Source: an uncultured Ignavibacteriota bacterium (GTDB lineage Bacteria; Bacteroidota; Ignavibacteria; Tepidaquicellales; Tepidaquicellaceae). Taken from it: 13,461 nucleotides of DNA. The stretch covers positions 1 to 13,461 of the forward strand of contig CALGOI010000176.1 in assembly GCA_937959065.1 (NCBI GenBank). Reading direction: 5' to 3'. The position numbers were made by a program, and so were the translations under genes. This document shows, piece after piece, positions 7,174 through 13,461 of this stretch. The stretch's first letter is position 1, and every line of letters starts with the position of its first letter. The notes beneath the pieces were generated by a model. The model made no database searches. It saw nothing but the letters and a program-made list of their open reading frames with translations, and was not told the origin of the DNA.

Positions 7174-8829
7174 ATGACCGTATCATTTGAAGATAGATCA
7201 GATTTTAATAATTTATACCTGGATTATATCAACGACTTTGAAAAAGTCAACAGGTTTTTTAGCTATAACTTTAAAAACCAGGATGATTTTATAGAATGTG
7301 TTAAAGATAAAAGTAAAACATATCTGAAAAATGCTGACTTTGACAGGATCAGGTTAGCCGATGTTTTAAAAGATCAGAATGAAAAATTTCATTCTTCTTC
7401 AGCTTCTCTCGAAAATATAGAACACCTTAGAAATGACAATTCTTTTGCAGTAGTCACCGGTCAGCAAATAGGATTGCTTTCAGGTCCATTATATACGATA
7501 TATAAAGCTCTTAATACAATCCGTCTGGCAAACGAATTGAATGAAAAGCATGAGCAATATAAGTTCGTCCCGGTATTTTGGCTGGAATGTGAAGACCATG
7601 ATTTTCTTGAGATAAACAATATCAACGTAATTGATAAAAAAAATGAAAAGCTGAATATTGCCTATTATGAGGGAGGGAATGAGCCGGAAAAATATCTTAA
7701 ACCCGTTGGAAAAATTGTACTGGATGAATACATTGAATCATTTAAAAAAGAACTGGATGAAGCACTTCAGGACACAGATTTCAAAGAAGAACTATTTGAA
7801 AAAATCAATGAATACTACAAAGAGGGGATAGACCTTAAAACAGCTTTTGCTAGATTTATAAATGCAATTGTGAGAGATTCCGGGTTAATATTTATTGATC
7901 CGTCTGATGAGAAAATAAAAGAACTAAGCATACCAATTTATGAAAAAGAGCTTAAAACTTTCTCTCAATTATGCGAAATAATAATTGATACTACTGCGGA
8001 TATCGAGCAATCTTATGAGCCGCAAGTAAAGCCTCGCGCAATTAATTTGTTTTATATTCATGAGGGCAGCCGTTATGCGCTTCAACCGCATGAAAGCGGA
8101 CTTATTGCTTTAAAAAATTCTCGTCAAAAGTTCGAAATAGAGGAATTGTTTAATATCCTGTACACTAAACCGGAAAATTTCAGCACAAACGTTATTACAA
8201 GGCCGATACTCCAGGACTTTATTCTCCCAACTGTTTCTTATATCGGAGGTCCTTCGGAAATCTCATATTTTGCGCAATTAAAAGGAGCTTATGATTATTA
8301 TGAAATTACTATGCCTGTAATCTTTCCAAGAACTTCCGTCTCACTTGTGGAGAAACGGGTTTCTGCATTTCTGGAAAAAAATGATATCGACTTCCCCGAT
8401 TTGTTAAATGAGCGCTCACTTTCTGAAAAACTTATTGGCAAAACAGACCAGACAAACATTGACGATCTTTTTTCGACATATTTAGATGAATTGAACAGTC
8501 TGAACTTTGGTTTTGCAAATGAGCTTGAAAAGATTGATAAAAATATGGTCAATTCAATAAAAAATAAATTTCAGAAGAATCTAGAGATAATCGAGGACTT
8601 CAAAAAGAAATTCCAGGATGCTCAGTTAAGACAAAATGATGCCAATCTTCAAAAAATGCGATCTGTTATCAATGCAATATATCCCGGCTCTGTACTCCAG
8701 GAAAGAGTATACAATATTACTTATTTTTTAAATAAATACGGACCTGAGTTTATCGAGTATTTGTACAATGAGATAGATATTAATAAATTCGAACACCAGG
8801 TTATTTTTATAAATCCTGATGAGGATTAG
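7174..8829 (+). CDS. bshC: Bacillithiol biosynthesis cysteine-adding enzyme BshC
   Basis: BshC joins cysteine to glucosaminyl-malate, the last step in making the low-molecular-weight thiol bacillithiol. The 551-residue length fits the family. The nucleotide-binding-like core holds the family hallmarks FAVVTGQQIGLLSGPLYTIYK (91-111, quoted here as the region around TGQQ at 95-98) and FVPVFWLECEDHDFLEI (131-147). The central part has LPTVSYIGGPSEISYFAQLK, and the C-terminal third contains a long helical coiled coil (about 430-500). It ends with LQERVYNITYFLNKYG, a conserved BshC block. Relatives in green sulfur bacteria make N-methyl-bacillithiol. bshA and bshB are not in this window. The gene starts 79 bases from the divergent T9SS gene, and the region between must hold both promoters. 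A glycosyltransferase gene follows after 8 bases. Confidence 0.95.
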   Translation: MTVSFEDRSDFNNLYLDYINDFEKVNRFFSYNFKNQDDFIECVKDKSKTYLKNADFDRIRLADVLKDQNEKFHSSSASLENIEHLRNDNSFAVVTGQQIGLLSGPLYTIYKALNTIRLANELNEKHEQYKFVPVFWLECEDHDFLEINNINVIDKKNEKLNIAYYEGGNEPEKYLKPVGKIVLDEYIESFKKELDEALQDTDFKEELFEKINEYYKEGIDLKTAFARFINAIVRDSGLIFIDPSDEKIKELSIPIYEKELKTFSQLCEIIIDTTADIEQSYEPQVKPRAINLFYIHEGSRYALQPHESGLIALKNSRQKFEIEELFNILYTKPENFSTNVITRPILQDFILPTVSYIGGPSEISYFAQLKGAYDYYEITMPVIFPRTSVSLVEKRVSAFLEKNDIDFPDLLNERSLSEKLIGKTDQTNIDDLFSTYLDELNSLNFGFANELEKIDKNMVNSIKNKFQKNLEIIEDFKKKFQDAQLRQNDANLQKMRSVINAIYPGSVLQERVYNITYFLNKYGPEFIEYLYNEIDINKFEHQVIFINPDED

Positions 8830-8837
8830 GCGGCTAT

Positions 8838-9794
8838 TTGGATGACGTAAAAAAAATACTTATTGTTCGATTTTCCTCCTTTGGAGACATTGTTCTTACA
8901 TTTCCACTTATAAATCTTATTAAAAAGAAGTTTCCCGGTTCACAAATTACTTTCCTGGCTAAGAGTAAATACCGTTCACTTCTTGAAATAAATCAAAAGA
9001 TCGATGAAATTATTACATTACCTCAAGATTCTCCGTTAGCTACATTTAGAGGGGAGTTGAAAAGAAACAGTTATGATATTGTTCTCGATCTTCAGAACAA
9101 TGTTAAGAGCCGGATCGTTACATCTGGTTTAAACAACCTTTCAAGGTTTAAAAAACATAATTTTGAAAAATACTTATTGGTCAGGTTCAAAATTAATCTT
9201 TTAAAAGAAACTCCACCGGTTTATAAAAGATATATTGAAACATTAGGGTCATTTGTGACCTTATCAAAAATTGATAAGGAATTTTCTAATTCTGCATTAA
9301 CTCAAATTGCATTTGATACACCAGTTAATAACTATTTTATATTAGCTCCTTCATCCAGGCATTTCACAAAAACTTATCCAAAAGAGAAATTTGTCGAATA
9401 TGTAAACTTAAATCCGGATAAAAACTTTATTTTGGTTGGGGATAATTCTGATACCGACCATTTTATTTGCAATTACATTACTGATCAAAGTGATAATGTA
9501 TTTAATCTTTGTGGAGTGTTGACATATCCTGAGTTGGTATATTTAATCAATGAAAGCAATGGTGTTATATCCAACGATAGCGGTATGATGCATTTTGCAG
9601 AAGCAGCCGGGAAGCCGGTTACTGCAATTTTTGGAAGTACAGTTAAAGAATTTGGTTTTTTTCCTCAATTGCATAATTCAAATGTAATTGAAAACTCAGA
9701 ATTGAGCTGCCGTCCTTGCAGTCATATTGGTTTAAATAAATGTCCGAAAGGTCATTTTAAATGTATGCTTGATTTAAACATTAATAAATTATAA
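8838..9794 (+). CDS. Glycosyltransferase family 9 (heptosyltransferase-like)
   Basis: The 318-residue protein belongs to GT9, the family of ADP-heptose:LPS heptosyltransferases, which act at the inner face of the inner membrane during LPS core assembly. The N-terminal Rossmann half opens with KKILIVRFSSFGDIVLTFPL (5-24). The C-terminal donor-binding half has ILAPSSRHFTKTYP (168-181) and SNDSGMMHFAEAAGKPVTAIFG (245-266, the region around SNDSG). Near the end, C291, C294, C302 and C309 form a cysteine cluster that is common in Bacteroidota-group members and may bind metal. The acceptor sugar cannot be told from the sequence. The start is TTG at 8838, 8 bases after the bshC stop. An ATG at 8842 is out of frame. 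It is probably co-transcribed with bshC, although no functional link is known. Confidence 0.93.
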   Translation: MDDVKKILIVRFSSFGDIVLTFPLINLIKKKFPGSQITFLAKSKYRSLLEINQKIDEIITLPQDSPLATFRGELKRNSYDIVLDLQNNVKSRIVTSGLNNLSRFKKHNFEKYLLVRFKINLLKETPPVYKRYIETLGSFVTLSKIDKEFSNSALTQIAFDTPVNNYFILAPSSRHFTKTYPKEKFVEYVNLNPDKNFILVGDNSDTDHFICNYITDQSDNVFNLCGVLTYPELVYLINESNGVISNDSGMMHFAEAAGKPVTAIFGSTVKEFGFFPQLHNSNVIENSELSCRPCSHIGLNKCPKGHFKCMLDLNINKL

Positions 9795-9800
9795 AGGGTG

Positions 9801-9831
9801 TTTAAATTTATAACTTTTTAAATTAAATTTG
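9801..9831 (+). promoter_or_regulatory. Candidate Bacteroidetes-type promoter
   Basis: TTTA (9801-9804) is followed after 19 bases by TAAATTTG (9824-9831). The second box matches TAnnTTTG exactly, and the first differs by one base from the -33 TTTG. The spacing is the usual one. It would drive the small reading frame at 9852 and probably the lipoprotein and lyase downstream. Whether this organism uses this consensus is not known. Confidence 0.35.
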
Positions 9832-9851
9832 GAGAAATCATATTCGGGGGT

Positions 9852-10004
9852 ATGGGAACTAAAGAACGAATTCCAAATTCATCCGGTAAAATTATTGAAA
9901 TTATAAACAGAGATTCAGATCCGACTATGTGGATACTGAATGTTTATAAGAAAATTCTTTTCTTTAAAAAAAAGATTTTGTCGGAATGGTTTAGCACTAA
10001 GTAG
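9852..10004 (+). CDS. Small 50-residue ORF, possibly a gene cut by an in-frame TAG
   Basis: An ATG at 9852, one base after a GGGGG tract, opens a 50-codon frame that fills most of the 248-base gap between the GT9 and lipoprotein genes. The peptide begins MGTKERIPNSSGKIIEI and ends with WILNVYKKILFFKKKILSEWF and STK. It is basic, with Trp-rich amphipathic segments and no signal peptide. After the TAG at 10002-10004 the same frame continues for ten codons (DVLDFVNTIK) to a TAA at 10035-10037, just before the lipoprotein ATG. The extended end, WFSTK-stop-DVLDFVNTIK, reads like one helix with a Gln or Glu where the TAG stands. The gene may therefore be a nonsense-mutated copy, a recoded stop, or a real 50-residue protein. 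I do not recognise the family with certainty. Confidence 0.45.
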   Translation: MGTKERIPNSSGKIIEIINRDSDPTMWILNVYKKILFFKKKILSEWFSTK

Positions 10005-10042
10005 GATGTTCTCGATTTTGTTAACACTATAAAATAAATTTT

Positions 10043-10498
10043 ATGAAACATTTATTATTTGCTATCTCTCTTACTTTTGTTTTTGTATGGGGATGTGAGG
10101 AATCTGTTACACCGACCCCAACTTTTCAATTAGTTGCAGAATCTGGAGGGGATTCTGTTGTATTAACTAATGCCGGGAATGCGTCGAAAACTCAAACAAT
10201 TACTTCCAGTTCTATTGATTTTACAAATGCCGACAGCATGAAGGTCAGTATAAAATATTGGGGCTCTACCAATAATGATACTTCTCAGGCAATTGTAATA
10301 GGTTATTTACAAAATATTATCCCAACCCCAACTCTTGTTATTCGAAATTCAGACATTTCTACTGGAGAAAAAACTCTCGATACAACATTTGCATCACCAA
10401 GAGTTAATGCTTCATTTTTTTACCAATTGAATGTGCAAACTACAGATCCTAATGGCGGTAATGTTCATTTTAAAGATCTAAAGATTTACAAAAAGTAA
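10043..10498 (+). CDS. Small lipoprotein of unknown function
   Basis: The 151-residue product has a lipoprotein signal peptide: MKHLLFAISLTFVFVWG followed by C18, which would be lipidated. Glu-Glu directly after the Cys, and the Trp at -2, are tolerated in Bacteroidota-type lipoboxes. A Thr/Pro-rich tether (SVTPTPT) leads into about 120 residues that look like a single beta-sandwich, with strands such as MKVSIKYWGS, TLVIRNSDI and NVHFKDLKIYKK. The final strand arrangement resembles small carbohydrate-binding or discoidin-like modules, but this is only an impression, and I assign no function. It begins 5 bases after the end of the interrupted frame upstream and ends 24 bases before the lyase gene, so it may share their transcript. 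Confidence 0.8.
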   Translation: MKHLLFAISLTFVFVWGCEESVTPTPTFQLVAESGGDSVVLTNAGNASKTQTITSSSIDFTNADSMKVSIKYWGSTNNDTSQAIVIGYLQNIIPTPTLVIRNSDISTGEKTLDTTFASPRVNASFFYQLNVQTTDPNGGNVHFKDLKIYKK

Positions 10499-10522
10499 TC
10501 ATAATTTAAGAAGTTATAGATA

Positions 10523-12058
10523 ATGCCGGAAAAGTATTATGTAATTGATGGTGAAAGTCTTTCTGTTGAAGACTCTGTTAGAATTGTTAGCGATGATATA
10601 AAGATTAATTTAAGCAGATCCGCTAAAAAGAATATAATGGCATCACGCGATCTGGTAGACGAATGGATTGAAAAGGATAAAGTAATTTATGGAATAACGA
10701 CGGGTTTTGGGGAATTCAAAGATGTTATCATACCCAAAAAAGACCGAATAAAATTACAACGAAATTTGATTTTATCGCATTCAGCCGGAGTAGGGAGCTA
10801 CATTCCCGATCATATTGTCCGGCTGATGCTTCTTTTCAGAATTAACTCACTTTCAAAAGGTTACTCAGGAATTCGTCTCGAATTAGTTGAGCATCTCATC
10901 AAAGTATTTAACTCCGGTCTAATACCTTTAGTGCCTTCACAGGGTTCAGTTGGCAGCTCGGGAGACCTTGCCCCGTTATCTCATTTAGCGCTAACACTTC
11001 TTGGAGAAGGCTATTGCAAGCTTGACGGAAAGATACTAGAAAGCAAAATTGCATTAAAAAAGGCAGGATTAAAACCCATTGATCTTTATTCCAAAGAAGG
11101 ACTTGCCTTGATAAACGGTACTCAAATGATGAGTGCCTATACCTGTATGGCTCTTTATGAAGCGTCACATCTTTCAAAATTGGCAGATATTTCCGGTAGC
11201 TTATCTCTGGACGCTTTGAGAGGGACATCAAAAGCTTTTTCCGAACGTCTGCAAAAAGTACGTCCGCACAAAGGACAGTTAAAGTCTGCAAAGAATCTGC
11301 GCAAACTTTTGCAGGGTAGTGAAATAATGGAATCCCACAAAAACTGCGGTAAAGTACAGGATGCTTATTCTCTCAGATGCATGCCCCAGGTTCATGGGTC
11401 CATAAAAGATACTATTGAATATTGCCGGGGAGTACTTGAAACCGAAATAAATTCTGTTACCGATAATCCTCTTATTTTCCCGGAAAGCGGTGAACATATA
11501 GAAGGCGGAAATTTCCATGGAGAGCCAATAGCATTGATAGCTGATTTCCTTTCTATAGCTATTACCGAACTTGGGAATATCTCCGAAAGAAGAACAGCGC
11601 GTCTGGTAGATGGTAGTATAAGCGGGCTGCCGTGGTTTTTAACAAGTGAAGGTGGCTTAAATTCGGGATTAATGATAGCTCAATATACTGCCGCCGCTGT
11701 AGTTAGCGAAAATAAGGTCTTATCTCATCCTGCATCTGTGGATTCGATTCCTACAAGTGCTAACCAGGAAGACCATAATTCAATGGGCTCGATTTCATCC
11801 AGGAAATGTTTTGATATTGTAAATAATACTCGTAAAGTTATCGCAATAGAATTTCTTTGCGCTGTTCAGGGAATAGATTTTCTCAGACCCCTCAAGAGCG
11901 GAAAGGGAAGTGAAGCAGCTTATTCACATATCCGTAAGTATTCAGACCACATTAAAGAAGATGTGATCTTGGATGAAGAGATAAATAACATTGCAGGAAT
12001 AATATTTAATGATGCTTTTATTGAAGCAGTAGAATCTAAAATAGGTAAACTGGAATAA
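10523..12058 (+). CDS. hutH: Histidine ammonia-lyase-type aromatic amino acid lyase
   Basis: The 511-residue enzyme belongs to the MIO-dependent lyase family, which removes ammonia from His, Phe or Tyr. The MIO cofactor should form from S145-S146-G147 in GSVGSSGDLAPLSH. The first residue is Ser rather than the common Ala, which the family signature allows. Other active-site residues are present: Y56 (YGITTGFG), N198 (LINGT), Y282 and R285 (YSLRCMPQVHG), F331 (GNFHGEP), and the block N414-Q-E-D-H418. SH at 85-86 and the Glu of QEDH point to histidine rather than Phe or Tyr as substrate, giving urocanate. No hutU, hutI or hutG is nearby, so a full histidine breakdown operon is not shown. A stress or signalling setting is possible, because a PP2C phosphatase gene starts 1 base after its stop. 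Confidence 0.9.
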   Translation: MPEKYYVIDGESLSVEDSVRIVSDDIKINLSRSAKKNIMASRDLVDEWIEKDKVIYGITTGFGEFKDVIIPKKDRIKLQRNLILSHSAGVGSYIPDHIVRLMLLFRINSLSKGYSGIRLELVEHLIKVFNSGLIPLVPSQGSVGSSGDLAPLSHLALTLLGEGYCKLDGKILESKIALKKAGLKPIDLYSKEGLALINGTQMMSAYTCMALYEASHLSKLADISGSLSLDALRGTSKAFSERLQKVRPHKGQLKSAKNLRKLLQGSEIMESHKNCGKVQDAYSLRCMPQVHGSIKDTIEYCRGVLETEINSVTDNPLIFPESGEHIEGGNFHGEPIALIADFLSIAITELGNISERRTARLVDGSISGLPWFLTSEGGLNSGLMIAQYTAAAVVSENKVLSHPASVDSIPTSANQEDHNSMGSISSRKCFDIVNNTRKVIAIEFLCAVQGIDFLRPLKSGKGSEAAYSHIRKYSDHIKEDVILDEEINNIAGIIFNDAFIEAVESKIGKLE

Positions 12059-12059
12059 T

Positions 12060-13310
12060 TTGGAACAGAAACGGTTATATAAAACAATTGAAACGATCTA
12101 TAAAGATGCTCCCAAATTTAAAACGGATGAGGAACTTCTATGTCACGTGCTGGGAGAAATAATCGATTCTCAGGAAATTGAAATTATTGGCGGAAGGGTA
12201 TGGAAACTCTCCGCTGATAAGGATGCTTATATACTTATAAAACAAATGGGCGATGTTGATTTGATCGAAGATGGGTACAAAATAGATTTGAAAGATTATC
12301 CTATGTTTAGTGAAGTTGGCAAAAGACGCTCAGTTATAGCTAAGGAAACTGATGATTATCTTATTAAAAAAGGAATATACCATTATTCCGCTACAGGGGT
12401 TGGTGAGAGATTTAAAGTTAAAAATGACAATGACGATAAATCTTATATGTATGAATATCTAATTGCTTTGAACGCAAAGCAGCTGGGTCAGGACTTGCTG
12501 GATACTCTGAATATTATCAGCACAACTTTAAGTTCAATTATTAAAACCCGTGAAATAGAGGATGAAGCCAAGGAAAATATGGCTGAATTGGAAAAAGCCC
12601 GCGAAATACAAAGAAATATTCTTCCGGAACACGAACTGACCTTCGGAAATTACGAGATATTCGGTTTATCTATTCCTGAAAATGTTGTCGGCGGTGATTT
12701 TTTTGATTATCTAACCTCTGCTGACAGTGATATACTTGGGGTTGCAATAGGGGATGCCGCATCTAAAGGGATTTCAGCTGCGGCCCAGTCTTTGTATGTT
12801 GCAGGTGCTTTAAAAATGGGAGTGGAATTCGATATCAAAATGACTTCACTTATCAAAAGAATCAATCGGCTGATATATGAAGTATTTCCATATGAAAGAT
12901 TTGTAACTTTATTTTATTGTGAATTGTTCAAGGATACAAAGGGATTATGCATTTATGTGAATGCCGGACACAATCATCCTTTCATTTATAAGCAGTCAAC
13001 TAATGAAGTTATTGAGCTGACTACGACCGGACCTGTTTTAGGTCCTTCACCTGAGCAAGAATATTTTTATGAAAGTGTGTTGATAAAAAAAGGAGATATA
13101 ATTGTGATGTATACTGATGGGATTGTTGAGGCTATGAATGCAAATTTTGAACTATATGGTGAAGAAAGGCTTAAAAATGTGATACTTAATAATACCGATA
13201 AAACACCTAAAGAGATTTGTCAGGCTATTGTTGAAGATGTACAGGTTTATTCGGCTGATGGTGAATATGCCGATGATAAAACCCTTGTTGTGATTAAAAG
13301 AGTAAATTAA
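12060..13310 (+). CDS. RsbU/SpoIIE-like PP2C serine phosphatase with N-terminal sensor domain
   Basis: The 416-residue protein is a cytoplasmic phosphatase of the SpoIIE/RsbU class, which usually dephosphorylates an anti-anti-sigma factor in a partner-switch pathway. Residues about 20-165 form a GAF-like sensor region without a recognisable ligand signature. A helical linker (163-189) ends in the family motif LEKAREIQRNILPE. The catalytic domain (about 195-414) has all the expected acidic residues: VVGGDFFDY with D213, IGDAASKGISAA with D232, NAGHNHPF (301-308), YTDGIVEAMN with D353, and DDKTLVV with D405 and D406. The start is TTG at 12060, 1 base after the lyase stop, so translation is probably coupled to the lyase. 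No STAS-domain or anti-sigma gene is in the window, so the target is unknown. Confidence 0.92.
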   Translation: MEQKRLYKTIETIYKDAPKFKTDEELLCHVLGEIIDSQEIEIIGGRVWKLSADKDAYILIKQMGDVDLIEDGYKIDLKDYPMFSEVGKRRSVIAKETDDYLIKKGIYHYSATGVGERFKVKNDNDDKSYMYEYLIALNAKQLGQDLLDTLNIISTTLSSIIKTREIEDEAKENMAELEKAREIQRNILPEHELTFGNYEIFGLSIPENVVGGDFFDYLTSADSDILGVAIGDAASKGISAAAQSLYVAGALKMGVEFDIKMTSLIKRINRLIYEVFPYERFVTLFYCELFKDTKGLCIYVNAGHNHPFIYKQSTNEVIELTTTGPVLGPSPEQEYFYESVLIKKGDIIVMYTDGIVEAMNANFELYGEERLKNVILNNTDKTPKEICQAIVEDVQVYSADGEYADDKTLVVIKRVN

Positions 13311-13320
13311 TCTCTTTTTT
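13296..13320 (+). terminator. Weak terminator-like hairpin at the phosphatase stop codon
   Basis: AAAAGAG (13296-13302) can pair with CTCTTTT (13312-13318) across a 9-base loop that includes the TAA, with two more T after it. The stem is short and AT-rich, so this is only a candidate end for the lyase-phosphatase transcript. Confidence 0.3.
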
Positions 13321-13376
13321 ATGATGAAACTTATTTATAATATTGCAGGTTGGGGGAAGTCGTAGGGCTAACTAAA

Positions 13377-13461
13377 ATGGACAAAATGAAAAAAATTTTT
13401 ACACTCATTATTCTCTGTCTAGCTTTGACTTCTGGTGCATACGGGCAGCTTGGTAATAATA
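13377..13461 (+). CDS. Start of an exported protein, 3' end outside window
   Basis: The frame is open from ATG 13377 to the window edge (28 codons). It reads MDKMKKIFTLIILCLALTSG followed by AYGQLGNN. This is a typical signal peptide with a basic start, a hydrophobic core, and a likely cut after AYG or just beyond, so the product is exported. A second in-frame ATG at 13386 (MKKIFT) is as good a start and gives a more usual signal peptide. Nothing more can be said about the function. The 66 bases between the phosphatase stop and this ATG hold the weak hairpin described above and no clear promoter. Confidence 0.6.
   Translation, partial: MDKMKKIFTLIILCLALTSGAYGQLGNN

Noticed and set aside
10908..11340. 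Open frames of 127 and 61 codons on the minus strand inside the lyase gene
   Set aside because: They lie antisense to a strongly conserved enzyme, have no recognisable domains and no start context. They are shadows of the real gene.
13321..13365. 14-codon frame (MMKLIYNIAGWGKS) between the phosphatase and the last gene, as a possible leader peptide
   Set aside because: It is very short, has no regulatory codon run and no attenuator-like hairpins after it.

Overview
The window looks like a piece of a low-GC chromosome from the Bacteroidota/Chlorobi/Ignavibacteria group. I favour an Ignavibacteria-like organism, but this is inference from gene content. The main clues are a secreted beta-helix protein ending in a type IX secretion (T9SS) sorting domain of the YPNPFNP type, a bacillithiol cysteine-adding enzyme (BshC), a pyruvoyl-dependent arginine decarboxylase of the kind found in green sulfur bacteria and relatives, a heptosyltransferase-like GT9 enzyme implying an outer membrane, and mostly absent Shine-Dalgarno sequences. 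Base composition and codon use look even throughout. I see no insertion sequence, prophage, CRISPR array, tRNA or rRNA. No stretch over 300 bases lacks a gene.

Layout. (1) 3-1033, plus strand: the 3' part of an M48 metallopeptidase, then a small exported protein 2 bases later, closed by a strong intrinsic terminator. (2) 1084-1728, minus strand: a glyoxalase II-like metallo-beta-lactamase-fold hydrolase, converging on that terminator. (3) 1792-4022, plus: smpB and tyrS overlapping by 4 bases, then pyruvoyl-dependent arginine decarboxylase from a TTG start. (4) 4063-4916, plus: a DUF427 protein and a DinB-like protein overlapping by 4 bases. (5) 5027-5533, plus: an orphan exported protein with a clear ribosome binding site. 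(6) 5589-7094, minus: the T9SS beta-helix protein. (7) 7174-9794, plus: bshC followed after 8 bases by a GT9 glycosyltransferase. (8) 9795-10042: a gene gap holding a 50-codon reading frame that seems to be cut by a TAG codon. (9) 10043-13310, plus: a small lipoprotein, an aromatic amino acid lyase of histidase type, and 1 base later a RsbU-like PP2C phosphatase. (10) From 13377: the first 28 codons of another exported protein running off the window.

Most of the window is housekeeping and cell-envelope material, and I do not see a clearly new multi-gene system. The items most worth a second look are the TAG-interrupted small gene at 9852-10037, the tight pairing of a histidase-type lyase (with an SSG rather than ASG cofactor motif) with a signalling phosphatase, and the frequent use of TTG start codons.
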